Positions 42,410 through 51,860 of a stretch of 64,000 nt of DNA are shown here, piece after piece. Within the stretch, counting starts at the first letter, position 1. Every line of letters starts with the position of its first letter. Under the pieces are notes generated by a model. The model had not been told where the DNA came from. It was given only the letters and a program-made list of their open reading frames with translations, and made no database searches. Source of the DNA: Absidia repens (Eukaryota; Mucoromycota; Mucoromycetes; Mucorales; Cunninghamellaceae); contig MCGE01000055.1 of NCBI GenBank assembly GCA_002105175.1, positions 67,001-131,000 on the forward strand. Direction: 5' to 3'. A program made the translations under genes and the position numbers.

Positions 42410-42548
42410 TTTTTTTTTTTTTTAATAGGATTTTATTAGATTGAAGGCCATGAGTGGGCTTCAATCTTGATTTGTCAAGGGCATAATTCTAAAAGGGAAA
42501 AGTACAATCAATTTCTATCCTATAATTATTCTATCATATTGGGGTTCA
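42410..42548 (-). mobile_element. 139-bp 5'-truncated LINE tail
   Basis: A T-run and then the hairpin-bearing 3' end of the LINE type at 57538-59875 (GAAGCCCACTCATGGCCTTC), flanked by a 13-bp duplication CGGAAGAGTTAGC (42397-42409, 42549-42561). Confidence 0.9.
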
Positions 42549-42598
42549 CGGAAGAGTTAGCAAACAGTATTAGGTCATCTGCATAAGCCAGCAACTTG

Positions 42599-43115
42599 TT
42601 TTTTTTATTGAATTGAAGGCCCGAGATCGAGCTTCGATTATATTAAATTTAAAATAATCTAAATGGGAAAACTGGGGAAAACTGTAGTATCTATTCTATA
42701 CTAATTGATCTATCGGTAGACCATTCTTCTTCTTGTTGTGCTGCTATGCGAGAGTATTCGGCTTCATAGTTCAATACGTACGTTTCGCTGGCATGATGTT
42801 CCTGATATGTACGAACAAAGATATAACCCAATAAAAACCTGATTTATTAAAAGAAAAAAATATAAATAAAAAAACAGAAAATAAAATAAGGAAGGAGAGG
42901 GGAGGATAAAAGAAATACTTACAGTTATATCAAAACGGTTAAAATGAGTAATATATTTGAAGAGAGGGTAAAGAAAGAAAAAGGGAAAAATAAAGAATTG
43001 AATAAAATATATAAAAAATAATAAAAGCTAAAAAATCTAAATTTGGCTCCGACTGAGAATACACTTTATTTTCAGTAACACATCAGTTCCCCCTTATCCC
43101 ACAGACCTTTCCTGA
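42599..43115 (-). mobile_element. 5'-truncated LINE with LTR-F inside
   Basis: A T-run, 'gaaggcccgagatcgagcttc' hairpin remnant and the C-terminal tail of ORF2, flanked by AGCAACTTG (42590-42598, 43116-43124). It carries the LTR at 42803. Confidence 0.8.
42803..43085 (-). repeat. Solo LTR (LTR-F family)
   Basis: 283 bp, TGATATGTACGAAC...CACATCA, with a perfect GTTCC duplication (42798-42802, 43086-43090). Confidence 0.93.
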
Positions 43116-43124
43116 AGCAACTTG

Positions 43125-43910
43125 ATCTTTGATCTGATTAGAATCTGCCAGATTTGGGGTGCCGCGCCATTTAGGGGTATCCATAATAGGCATCCCTTTG
43201 ATGAGCGCATTGGACAAAATTGATCGAAGTAGCGGTTCGAAAGCTATGTTGAATAGCAGTGGCGATAATGGGTCCCCTTGGCGTAGTTCTCTAGATTGAG
43301 TGAAAGGTGATGCCAGCCAACCGTTGATGGATATGTGAACTTTGGACGAGAAGAAAAGTTTGGTGAGCGTGTTGATTAGAGTCGGGGGAAATCCGAATCT
43401 AGTCATGACTTTTCGTAGGTACTCCAGGTGGACGCGATCATATGCCTTCCCTTGATCAATGAGTATTGCTACAGCTTCGTTTTCGGGGCTGATATGTTGG
43501 AGGTGTTTCATAAGGGCTTGGGCAATCCATCCATTGTCTGAGATCAGTCTATCGGGCAGGAATCCAGTTTGGAAGGGATTGATCAAATCTTTCATTGGTT
43601 TCTGTAATCGATTAGTGATCAGTTTGGTGAATAACTTGGCGTCACAATTGATCATCGACAGGGGGCGCCAGTTAGCCAGTAGTTGTCTATTACCTTTTTT
43701 AAGTAACAGTACCGTTTTCGTTTCGACCCATGATGGGGGGAAGATACCTTCTTGTGCTTCATTGAGAATGTCTAACAGTAGATTGAAAGTTTGAGAATGA
43801 TAGTTTTCCACAAATCGATAGAAGTTGAACCCGATACCATCCAGACCAGGGCTTCTGCGTAGCGGTGAATGAGTTATGAGTTACTGTAGGGTCCAATGTG
43901 TCAACGGTTC
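43125..43910 (-). pseudogene. LINE reverse transcriptase fragment
   Basis: Encodes 'RRSPGLDGIGFNFYRF', 'LKKGNRQLLANWRPLSMINC', 'QTGFLPDRLISDNGW', 'LIDQGKAYDRVHLEYL' and 'LRQGDPLSPLLFNIAFEP'. Its YADD segment lies beyond the insertion at 42599. A stop codon (TAA in TACAGTAA) lies at 43882-43888, just upstream of the conserved SPGLDG. Confidence 0.85.
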
Positions 43911-43912
43911 TG

Positions 43913-44896
43913 TCATTTCGTTGTATTCCGCCTCTGAGGATCTTGCGCATCCAGCCCCAGCGCTTTTTGACCTGCAATCCAAAGGGAAGTTTTCATCGAA
44001 CAGACCATGATAAGGTGGAAATCATCCTCGATGTCCTTTTGCAGATTGTGCATTGACCCGGGCTCTCTTGATCTTGGGTGCTTGAATCTTCCAATTATCC
44101 CTGAGAGGGTCTGTTCTTGGGGGATTAGGAGTTTGCCAGCCAATACACATAAGGTCATCATACAGGGAATGGTTTTCAGGGTGCATTTGATGGTGTCTGT
44201 GTGTTTGAGTAGGTCTATCCATGATTCCAGGAACAGCGCCAACTGATTAGGATGTGGAGTCAGAGGGTATCCAAGATACGTAATGGCCTGTGTATTGTTT
44301 TGATCGTGGCAATGAATACTGTCGCTATTGCAAATATCGATCCATTCTTGGTAAGGATGGCCCGATAGAGATACAAGGTATGTATTTTGGGGATTCACTT
44401 TTGAGTTGGAAGCCAGGCTGTAAAGACGGAAAACCGAGAGGACATCTTGCCATTCTTGTTCCTTTGTAAGGAAAAGGAGTAGGTCATACGCGTATGCCAA
44501 TAACTCGATATTGTAGGATGTACCTTGAGCCAAGGAAAGGTCCGAACCCATGTTGCTTGTCATTCGTTTAGTTACCTTTCGTGGGTGGTCCAGGCCAATA
44601 CCTTTTAGTTGGGGACATGCCAGCAGGGATCGTAAAAAGGGTTCAAAGGCCAGATTGAAAAATATCGAGAGGGAGTCTTCTTGTCGTAAGCCTCTTCTTT
44701 GCCGGAACGGGATACCGAGCCATCCATTGATTGAGAGAGAAATTTGTGTGTCAAAGAAAAGGTGATGTAGTGTCTTGACCAGAGGGACTGGGAGACAGAA
44801 ATGCAGCAGTGACCTTGTCAAGTATTCGGGATGCACCCGATCGTATGCCTTTTCCTGATCAAAACATGCTGCAATCGCCGGGAAAATGGCTTGTGT
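43913..44896 (-). pseudogene. LINE RT fragment with mutated catalytic motif and internal deletion
   Basis: Reading leftwards: 'MHPEYLTRSLL', 'GLRQEDSLS' (normally GLRQGDPLS) and 'LLAYAYDLLLF', where the second catalytic Asp of YADD is displaced (YAYD). Then 'LGYPLTPHPNQ', after which the sequence jumps from the thumb-proximal 'LESWIDLLKHTDTIKCTLKTIPCM' to a degraded zinc motif ('DIEDDFHLIMVCSMKTSLW'). The copy is catalytically dead. It joins the RT fragment at 43910 without an intervening poly(A), so the junction is a rearrangement. Confidence 0.8.
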
Positions 44897-45235
44897 ACTG
44901 TTTTGATCGTCCCAATGTTTTTTTGTTTTTTTTTTTTTTTGTGATGTTTAAGCGAATGAGCTCGTGTCATCCTTCAGGGAAAGATGTTGTATAAAATGGC
45001 TGTTTTATTGAAAATCCGGGTGTGGACAAGGTCCGCTACAATCCTAAATTGGGAGACTATGACAACAGTACAAAAAACCAATTCTATTGTTGTACAGTAT
45101 CACATGTTTTTGTAGTATAATATCTTCTCGTTGGCGAAAAATTATATCCTCAGAAATTATCTTCTAATAGATTTTTTGTGGGTGGACCCAAACAAATATA
45201 GTATTATTATATTTTTTTTTAAAAATAAAAACTTT
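44897..45235 (-). mobile_element. LINE 3' tail with GGACCTTGTCC hairpin, and a 5'-module scrap
   Basis: 44925-44960 holds a T-run next to the LINE 5' module (complement CGCTTAAACATCAC). From 44985 the sequence 'tgtataaaatggctgttttattgaaaatccgggtgtggacaaggtcc' matches the 3' end of the LINE at 47048. A TACAGTA at 45093-45099 is absent there. Truncated near 45135. Confidence 0.65.
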
Positions 45236-45631
45236 CTATACAAAAAAAAAAAAAAAAAAAAAATACCATATTAGGAACTAACTAAGGGCTGGACATTAGC
45301 TTTTTTCTTTCAAAGGGATTTTCTTGCTTTTTTGTTCTTTTTCACTTTGGTTTTGCCACTATAAGTCTGATCTTCAATGGCTTTTTATCTTTAGCTGGTG
45401 ACAGCGCGTTCCATGCCATCTCTATCAGTGTACTTTTGTCCAAGAAATATCTGGCTGATCATGTTGTTGCTATTGAAAATTGTTGTTGAAGAAGATTTTT
45501 TGATAAAAGAAAGATTTTTTTTATTTAACAGATGTCATTTATCAAGTTTGCTCCTGGAGCGCAATAACGCCGAGCAGTTTTATTTCCCTAAAAGTACAGT
45601 CAATCTAATATTTATTGTCAGAGAAGATAAT
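45236..45631. other. Plus-strand A-run and unassigned DNA
   Basis: 'actttctatac' followed by about 22 A at 45241-45264 looks like another plus-strand LINE tail. 45270-45630 shows no recognised gene. Confidence 0.45.
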
Positions 45632-45644
45632 TTATTGCCGCTGG

Positions 45645-45664
45645 TTTCTATACAAAAAAAAAAC
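45645..45664 (+). mobile_element. Ultra-short LINE insertion (tail only)
   Basis: 'tttctatac' plus an A-run, flanked by a 13-bp duplication TTATTGCCGCTGG (45632-45644, 45665-45677). It is the second such minimal insertion in the window. Confidence 0.85.
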
Positions 45665-45689
45665 TTATTGCCGCTGGAGCAATTCTGTA

Positions 45690-45996
45690 TTTTTTTAGAT
45701 GGCTTCATAAGCCCCGAGATAGCTATGGTAGGCATTACGGGGGAGTCCAAATAACATCGCTGCGTCATGAAGTGCTTGTTGCAGGATAGTTTCGCCACGA
45801 TGGATTTTCATCTGATCTGCCAAGTCCGGGTGTACATACCCTTCTTCCATTGAGAGTATCTTATTTTCGTTTGTGGATACATTGCGTCGTGTCGCGTTGT
45901 GGGGACCATCAGCTGACTACCCGTGGCTACTGTCTGACTCCAGGGGATTTTTACTGTGTCAGGTTGAGATTGAGATGGGGTTTGGGAAGTTGACAT
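45690..45996 (-). pseudogene. LINE ORF1 (Gag-like) N-terminus, decayed
   Basis: From the ATG at 45996 the frame reads 'MSTSQTPSQSQPDTVKIPWSQTV'. After a frameshift near 45810 it continues 'ADQMKIHRGETILQQALHDAAMLF', which aligns with 'MKIHRAESVLEMALHSNTVIF' of the intact ORF1 at 50475. The zinc-knuckle part is missing. Confidence 0.7.
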
Positions 45997-46033
45997 TCCT
46001 AATTATTGGTCAAACTTAGTGTGCTTGGTACCT

Positions 46034-46391
46034 TTAAGTTATAATGTGAAACCTATCTGATATACCAGAAAGGTGATTTGCGTTGGTTTGGTTTTGTTTG
46101 TTTGTGGTGTCAGTTGATGCTGTGTGTCGGGAGTTAAATCTGAAGTAATCTTGCTGGATAGTCTTTTCGTCACTGGCTATATCCACTAGTGGTGTAGATG
46201 GTGATGGGCTGGGTATGTTCTCACGTTCTCGTTTAGGATGCTTTCTTAATTCAGGTGGAGGCCACTCTCCTGGTGTATATGACTGTAAATACTTCTCACA
46301 CTTGAATTGAGGTCGATTGCTGATATGGTTTAGTCGTTCGGCATAGTGTAGATCAACAGTTAATCCACATTTGCAGTTGAAGTCTTGGAGA

Positions 46392-46396
<5 letters not shown>
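46034..46396 (-). CDS. Unrecognised Cys-containing ORF upstream of a LINE ORF1
   Basis: Read leftwards, the frame contains 'CLQDFNCKCGLTVDLHYAERLNH', 'QFKCEKYLQSY', 'GEWPPPELRKHPKRERENIPSP' and an Asn/Thr-rich tail with a stop at about 46034. It ends 38 nt before the ORF1-like ATG at 45996. Its 5' part continues beyond the LINE inserted at 46397 (about 46903-47034, 'HRKDCIFF'), giving a Cys-rich module that could bind a metal. A related fragment is at 38160. It could be an extra LINE ORF or host sequence; I cannot assign a family. Confidence 0.4.
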
Positions 46397-46425
<29 letters not shown>

Positions 46426-46902
46426 TATAAAAAAGAGATTTTATTGAGGTTTGTGACTCTTGAGCCACGACCTGCAAATTAAGAAAAAAAATACTTTAAA
46501 CTACGATGATCGTGCTATAAGCTATGGGGCGTTGTGGAAGTCTTCGAAGTGTATTCCTTTATTCCATCGTACCCGGCGGAGTCGACGGATCGTGTGGGTC
46601 GTGTTCCATGGTATTTTGTTTATCGTGCACATCCAGTGGTGTTGCCAGATGACTAGGATGATATCACCTAGTAGAGTGAGTTGATCTTGGGTAGCCTTAC
46701 TTTGAAAAGTGATGGTATCCCATACGTCTTCAAGCTTGATATCCACTTTGGTGATTTTAAGGGCCACTCGCCAGAAATGGGTTTTATGTATACATTGTAA
46801 GATAAGGTGGGCTGGATCTTCAATGGCTTGATTGCATAGTAGGCAGTATCCAGGGTTGTCTATATCCAGATCTTTTAGATGTCGCAGGGATTCTTGGTCA
46901 GA
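46397..46902 (-). mobile_element. 5'-truncated LINE with target duplication
   Basis: A T-run, GTGGCTCAAGAGTCAC hairpin and ORF2 C-terminus ('DQESLRHLKDL', zinc motif 'CLLCNQAIEDPAHLILQC', 'WQHHWMCTI') ending at a stop near 46522. Flanked by GGAGACATTTTT (about 46385-46396 and 46903-46914). Confidence 0.85.
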
Positions 46903-47047
46903 GGGAGACATTTTTCGAAAAATATACAATCCTTTCGATGAACGCCGGGAGCTGTAGTATTTGCATCACCGATTGATTCATCCCCTGACGGGGGGTCCTC
47001 TCTCGACGATGCTATCATTGACTGACGTGATATACGGGCTCTTGTAG

Positions 47048-48084
47048 TTTTTTTTTTTTTTTTTTTTTTTTTGTATGAAATGACTGTTTTATTGAAAATC
47101 CGGGTGTGGACAAGGTCCGCTACAACCCTAAAATTAGGACACTATTACTACAATGCAAAAAAAAATAAAAATATATCTATTGTGTATCACATGTTTTTGT
47201 AGTACATGGATAGGGCTGTGTGCGGGCGCCAGATTTTCCTCCAGTCTTCAGTGTCAAAACTACATATCCAATGATAGGTCCAAATTGTTTCCATAACTCT
47301 GCTCATCCACGTCAAAATATCTGTGTCTTTTGTTGATGGTCGAAGAAGATGAGATTGGAGGACTTGTTGCGAGGGAGGGAAGGAAGGGCCAGGCCAAGTG
47401 TCCAACCACAAGTGGTCTTTCACGGGACATCCCAGAAAGAAGTGGACTTCGTCTTCAACCGCAGCGTGGCAGAAATTGCATATTGGATCAGGGGCATTGC
47501 GTACGGCGAAGCGGAATAGTCTTTCATTCGTGGATAGGGAGCCATGGAGGAGCCGCCACCAAATGGTCGTGCGTTTGTGGGACATGGGTAGTTTCCAAAA
47601 GGATTTCCATACTGCGGTTGAAAGGCGCCAGTTCAAAGGAATCGATTGTGGTATCATAGGAGGATCGATGTGCCAGAGATACTGGGGATGTAGCCATATT
47701 CGTAAGGTCCTTGGTTTCGCGGAGAGTACGTTGCACATATCGGTTGGCGATGTTTGAAGCTTCCAATTATCTTTGAGAGGATCTGTTCTTGGCGGGATTG
47801 GCAGTTTGCCAGCCAATACACACAGGGTCATCATGCATGGAATGGTTTTCAGAGTACACTTGATGATGTCAGTACGTTTGAGCAGTTCCATCCATGATTC
47901 CAGTCCAGTGTAATATTTGGTCAAGTCTTCGATCATGGGGGTACATATGTCTGAGGTCTTTCTGGTTCGAAAAATGCGTTGGATGTAGATCAGCTGGAGG
48001 GCAAGCTGCTGATGGTGAATGTTGACGACATTTAGACCACCAAACTGTTTCTTCAAACACGCCGTGTCCCATGATGGGAAGGGC
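47048..48084 (-). mobile_element. 1.04-kb 5'-truncated LINE with 13-bp target duplication
   Basis: A T-run at 47048 and later, hairpin region 'gggtgtggacaaggtcc', and an open ORF2 C-terminal frame 48056-47187. Flanked by CGGGCTCTTGTAG (47035-47047, 48085-48097). Confidence 0.92.
47187..48056 (-). CDS. LINE ORF2 C-terminal part, open but truncated
   Basis: About 289 codons covering the region after the RT: 'FGGLNVVNIHHQQLALQLIYIQRIF', 'IPCMMTLCVLAGKLPIP', 'TTIWWRLLHGSLSTNERL', the zinc-binding 'CNFCHAAVEDEVHFFLGCP', and a C-terminal 'WTYHWICSFDTEDWRKIW'. RT catalytic residues are absent because of 5' truncation at insertion, so no activity is expected. The lack of frame breaks suggests a fairly recent insertion. 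Confidence 0.85.
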   Translation of the reverse strand: MKKQFGGLNVVNIHHQQLALQLIYIQRIFRTRKTSDICTPMIEDLTKYYTGLESWMELLKRTDIIKCTLKTIPCMMTLCVLAGKLPIPPRTDPLKDNWKLQTSPTDMCNVLSAKPRTLRIWLHPQYLWHIDPPMIPQSIPLNWRLSTAVWKSFWKLPMSHKRTTIWWRLLHGSLSTNERLFRFAVRNAPDPICNFCHAAVEDEVHFFLGCPVKDHLWLDTWPGPSFPPSQQVLQSHLLRPSTKDTDILTWMSRVMETIWTYHWICSFDTEDWRKIWRPHTALSMYYKNM

Positions 48085-48097
48085 CGGGCTCTTGTAG

Positions 48098-48168
48098 TTG
48101 GCTGGGTGTATTGAAGTTATGAGATGGCTATACTGATGTTAGTGTAACGTTAGTATAGCAGAAGAACC

Positions 48169-48174
<6 letters not shown>
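48098..48174. other. Target DNA between two LINE insertions
   Basis: Short non-coding stretch ending in AGAAGAACCTTAAAA (48160-48174), the first of three copies of this 15-mer. Confidence 0.6.
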
Positions 48175-48208
<34 letters not shown>

Positions 48209-49382
48209 CTTTATTTGTTGAAGTTTTTTTTTTTTTTTGTTTTTAAAAAAGGCTTTATTTGTTGAAGGCCCGCGAGCGGGCTTCAACATATTGTTATATA
48301 TATATCAAACTGTGGGGAACAAATATTCTATTCTATAACAGCATCGGAGTACACTTCATTAGCTTTGGCAGTTTCATATTGGGAAATCATGGCATCGGAG
48401 TGGTGATTTTCCCCTTTCTGCCATAGTTGATTCCTTAATTGTCGCATAGCATGAGTGTTGTTCCATGGATATTTTTCTATAATACCGCGCCAGTGGTGAA
48501 GCCAGAGAGCTCGTAGGGTATCTCCCAGGTGAATTAGTACTTGGTCGTCCGCTTGTTTTTCGAAGGTCAACGCTTGACAGATCTCAGGACCCGTCAGTTC
48601 CATCCCAAGGAGGTGATTGGCGGCCTTCCAGAAGGAGGATTTCAGTGAGCAGTCGTAGATCATGTGGTAGTCGTCTTCTATGAATTTTTTGCAGATCTTG
48701 CACATACCCGGATTTTCCGTTGCTGTACGTATATGTCTGAGGGCTTCTTGTGTCGATAGCTTTTGCGTAAGCAAACGCCACCAGACAGTGCGTACCCCGT
48801 GGGCCATTGGTACTCGCCAGAACAGTTTCCATTGTTTCGTGGTCATTTTAGTAGCAGGGGAAAAATCGTATGGCGGTCGAGGTGTTGGCAGGCTTCTTGC
48901 TTCCTTATCATTTCGCATCCATATTAGCCGTAGGTAACTTGTCTTGGCCAGGTATGGTTCCATGTCAAAAGGTTTCTTAATCCATTTGTGTATCGGGATT
49001 GTGATTTTCCACTGGGCTAATGAATTGATGTTAAACCATGCTGGTGATGTAGCGTCTTGTCTGTTGTAATTGCCCAGAATTTGGCTTTGTACTATTGGAT
49101 CCCATTCGAAACGGTATTCGCTGATATCTTGCCAGAGCGCTTTATACTTGGTATGGTCTGCATTAAGTGGCCAAGTATATGTCCCCGTCAATTCATCGTA
49201 TGGTTGGATGTCCTTTACTACCGCCCAGGGCGCCCTGTGTTTGATGGACTGGGAGACATCTGGAGATGTAGGGTGTAAGGCTTTCCAAAGGGGTATGTAT
49301 CTAGTCGTTCGAGGAGGCCATGTGGGATGTGTTACAATCGGTGGGAGACGTTGGAGTAGACGGGCCAGATGGCTTAGGTGGG
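48175..49382 (-). mobile_element. 5'-truncated LINE with doubled tail
   Basis: Two successive T-runs (about 48175-48199 and 48223-48242) are each followed by the same tail 'aaaggctttatttgttgaag'. Only the second continues into the hairpin 'GCCCGCGAGCGGGC' and ORF2. The 15-mer AGAAGAACCTTAAAA occurs on the left (48160-48174) and twice on the right (49383-49397, 49417-49431). Confidence 0.85.
48328..49191 (-). CDS. LINE ORF2 C-terminal part, open but truncated
   Basis: About 287 open codons equivalent to the C-terminal third of the intact ORF2: 'TKYKALWQDISEYRFEWDP', 'WKITIPIHKWIKKPF', 'MTTKQWKLFW', 'TVWWRLLTQKLSTQEALRHI', the zinc motif 'CKICKKFIEDDYHMIYDC', 'ALWLHHWRG' and 'NNTHAMRQLRNQLWQKGE'. 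The frame is open upstream of 49191 but without RT. It is inactive because of truncation. Confidence 0.85.
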   Translation of the reverse strand: MTGTYTWPLNADHTKYKALWQDISEYRFEWDPIVQSQILGNYNRQDATSPAWFNINSLAQWKITIPIHKWIKKPFDMEPYLAKTSYLRLIWMRNDKEARSLPTPRPPYDFSPATKMTTKQWKLFWRVPMAHGVRTVWWRLLTQKLSTQEALRHIRTATENPGMCKICKKFIEDDYHMIYDCSLKSSFWKAANHLLGMELTGPEICQALTFEKQADDQVLIHLGDTLRALWLHHWRGIIEKYPWNNTHAMRQLRNQLWQKGENHHSDAMISQYETAKANEVYSDAVIE

Positions 49383-49431
49383 AGAAGAACCTTAAAAGAG
49401 AAAACAGAGGGATATGAGAAGAACCTTAAAA

Positions 49432-49606
49432 GAACACTGCGTTCATTTGGTTTGTTTTCGTAGAAGTATATAGATGTCTGTTTCGGTTAAATGTTTATCC
49501 CGAGTTTTTTTGGAAAAAAGAATTGAACACGCGTGGGTACTTTTGCAATAGTCACTAATCTCGCTTAAATGTTGATCCATTAATAGACTTTAGGAAGGTA
49601 ATTTAA
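49432..49606. other. LINE 5'-module fragments
   Basis: 'ttcggttaaatgtttatcccgag' (about 49478-49500, inverted) and 'tcgcttaaatgttgatcc' (about 49561) resemble the 5' ends of the LINEs at 50081, 50351 and 59876. No ORF is present. Confidence 0.5.
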
Positions 49607-49962
49607 GCAAAAGCTCGACCGCAGTTGGTTAAAAAGTCACATGACACTTAAATAATTGAAGCTAACAATAATTTTAGGTAGATATTTACTTTTTTTGGGA
49701 CATACAATAAGTACAATATTAGTTAGCATTACCATTTCGGGACATATTACGTCATAGGTCACATACTATATTAAGTACTAACGCCTCTACTTACCATATG
49801 TGATTTGTTACCTATGACGTAATATGTCCCGAAATGGTAATGCTAACTAATATTGTACTTATTGTATGTCCCAAAAAAAGTAAATATCTACCTAAAATTA
49901 TTGTTAGCTTCAATTATTTAAGTGTCATGTGACCTTTTAACCAACTGCGGTCAAACTTTTGC
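49607..49962. mobile_element. Palindromic MITE (~150-bp inverted arms)
   Basis: Arms from GCAAAAGCTCGACCGCAG (49607) and GCTGCGGTC..TTTTGC (ends 49962) pair almost perfectly over about 150 bp ('acatacaataagtacaatattagttagcatt', 'gacatattacgtcat'), with a spacer of about 50 bp. Non-coding. It sits exactly where the LINE orientation in the window changes. Confidence 0.88.
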
Positions 49963-50080
49963 TCTTTTTTTGGTATACGCTTACACATTACTCAAAAACA
50001 AAAAGAAATTCAATACTCAATACAAAAAAATTCAAAAAAAAATTTTGTGGATAAACATTTACGCATTACTGCTAACTAAA

Positions 50081-50350
50081 GAGCTCTTTCGCTTAAACAT
50101 CACTTTTTAAGCCGGATAAACGTTTAAGCACAAGCATAACCAATACAAACACACTCTACGAATATACAACCCTACAAGTTACTCTCCCAGGCACCTATTA
50201 CGCTCAGAAGACACCCAGAACCTCGAAGCACTTATTATTAAGTAACCACTTCTTCCCATGACCACGACATGGAGCGAAATTGCAGCGAGGGGAAATGCAA
50301 TGAAAATCCCATCAAGCAATTACAAACGAAATGACTATGCGACGACGGAA
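50081..50350 (+). pseudogene. 5' end and ORF1 start of an older LINE, split by the intact LINE
   Basis: Starts with the 5' module 'ctctttcgcttaaacatcac'. An ATG at about 50259 opens a frame 'MTTTWSEIAARGNAMKIP' like the intact ORF1 start. The frame is cut after 'DYATTE' by the LINE at 50351 and resumes at 55882 or later. Confidence 0.85.
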
Positions 50351-50474
50351 AAACTCTTTCGCTTAAACATCACTTTTTGAGCGGATAAACATTTAAGCGA
50401 ATACAACACATCGATTAGCAACTACTTCTCCAGCAAAGAAGAACTATCTATCCAGAATAGCAACGGTCTATAGA

Positions 50475-51857
50475 ATGACTACGACTTGGAGCGACATTGT
50501 GGCTCGAGGACAGATGATGAAGGTCCCATCTCAGACACCACATCGGGATGGGCAAATGTCACAAGAATACCTGAAACTCTACGAAATTGAAGAATATGCA
50601 GACCTAATGAAAATACACAGGGCTGAAAGTGTACTGGAAATGGCTCTCCATAGCAACACTGTCATTTTTGAATTCCTCTCAAGCGATTTCGAAAATCCTC
50701 GAGATGTGTATAGCAAACTGTCGAAAGACTTGGGAACCCTGACAGGGGCTCGAATTATCAAACCAAACATTGGACGAAACACAGGCACCTTTATGGTGGA
50801 AGCTCGTTTCGAAACGCAACAAATTGTGAACAGCGCGATCAGCAAGGGTATTGAAGTAAACGAAAAACAATATAAAGCGATACCATCAAGAAACGAAGAC
50901 CGGCTCCCCAAAATGGTAAAAGTTCACGTGGTCGGAGTACCTTTCGAAGACACCAAGGAACTGACGGCCTCACTAAAATCATCACTGGCCCTATATGGCA
51001 AGGTATGCAGAATTATGGCAATCAAACAAGCAGGCGTGTTTGAAGGTGCGATCACCGCCCTGTTGGACACGGATCCGTCACAAGGCCAGTTTGAACCTCT
51101 TCAAAGGATGCTTTACATGAAAACGTGGGACATCTTCGTTCCAGCCAACTATCGAGGGCAACCCCCAGTTTGCTACCATTGTCGCAAAGCAGGACACCTA
51201 AAGAAGGATTGTCCTATTCTGGCAGCCCTTAAATGCTACCGGTGTCAAGGACACGGCCACATAGCGCGACACTGCCCCAATGACGGATTGACACCTCGCA
51301 AGAGCACTGCCAACCAAGATGACACACCTGTTGTTAAGAAACAAAAAACTGAAGAAAATACAAAAAAAGAAAAAAACATTGAAAATTCCGAAAAAAATGA
51401 AACAAAAGAGGAAAAAAAGGAAAGTGCCAGTGTACAATCAAAAGATGGCTATGACGCCCACCAAACAGGAGGGGGACGGTCCCCTAAGTTGTCAAGTAGC
51501 ATTAGTAACAGTAATATAGCAACCAAAAGTGCCGAAAAAGTTGTTGCAGAGGACAAGCAACATACTCTACATAAAGAGGAAGATACTCCCATGCCTTTGG
51601 CAGATAAACAAGTGGATCAGGACTCTGAGGCCAACAACAACGAACATCAAGGTACCCTGGCTTCAAAACATGCACCAATCACCATCAGAACCACTATGCC
51701 GGTTGACAGCCAGGCGGAAATGGTACAGACAGAGGAAAACCAGGAAACATTTATCACCTCCAGCAAAGAGGCGATGGAAATCAGTAAACGACATAAGAAA
51801 TCATCCAGCATCCCCAAGAGGACAGATAAATCGTCCTCCATCTCGAAACGATCATAA
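50475..51857 (+). CDS. LINE ORF1: Gag-like RNA-binding protein with two CCHC zinc knuckles
   Basis: 460 residues. The N-terminal half has a fold shared by all ORF1 copies in the window ('MKIHRAESVLEMALHSNTVIFEF', 'GARIIKPN.GR.TGTFMVEA', 'LPKMVKVHVVGVPFED'), compatible with an RNA-binding domain. Two knuckles follow: 'CYHCRKAGHLKKDC' (about 234-247) and 'CYRCQGHGHIARHC' (about 255-268), both C-x2-C-x4-H-x4-C. The C-terminal 190 residues are charged and low in complexity (Lys/Glu/Ser-rich). By analogy with LINE ORF1 proteins it should coat LINE RNA and help nuclear entry or target priming. The stop TAA is 3 nt from the ORF2 ATG, suggesting coupled or re-initiated translation. Confidence 0.93.
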   Translation: MTTTWSDIVARGQMMKVPSQTPHRDGQMSQEYLKLYEIEEYADLMKIHRAESVLEMALHSNTVIFEFLSSDFENPRDVYSKLSKDLGTLTGARIIKPNIGRNTGTFMVEARFETQQIVNSAISKGIEVNEKQYKAIPSRNEDRLPKMVKVHVVGVPFEDTKELTASLKSSLALYGKVCRIMAIKQAGVFEGAITALLDTDPSQGQFEPLQRMLYMKTWDIFVPANYRGQPPVCYHCRKAGHLKKDCPILAALKCYRCQGHGHIARHCPNDGLTPRKSTANQDDTPVVKKQKTEENTKKEKNIENSEKNETKEEKKESASVQSKDGYDAHQTGGGRSPKLSSSISNSNIATKSAEKVVAEDKQHTLHKEEDTPMPLADKQVDQDSEANNNEHQGTLASKHAPITIRTTMPVDSQAEMVQTEENQETFITSSKEAMEISKRHKKSSSIPKRTDKSSSISKRS

Positions 51858-51860
51858 ATT

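Larger units (their letters stand above)
40184..43910 (-). mobile_element. Older LINE carrying LTR-B and three further LINE insertions
   Basis: The poly(A) end is at 40184-40199 (T-run). Reading rightwards on the minus strand are the C-terminal zinc motif ('CQFCCKAIEDDHHFVL', 40690), thumb region, RT palm remnants and, after the insertions at 41441, 41858, 42410 and 42599, the RT fingers/palm at 43125-43910. The YADD codons ('gcataagccagcaacttg' complement) are split by the insertion at 42599. Confidence 0.75.

Noticed and set aside
49607..49962. The palindrome as an assembly fold-back artefact
   Set aside because: The arms differ at several bases and are separated by a unique spacer, which fits a real inverted-repeat element better.
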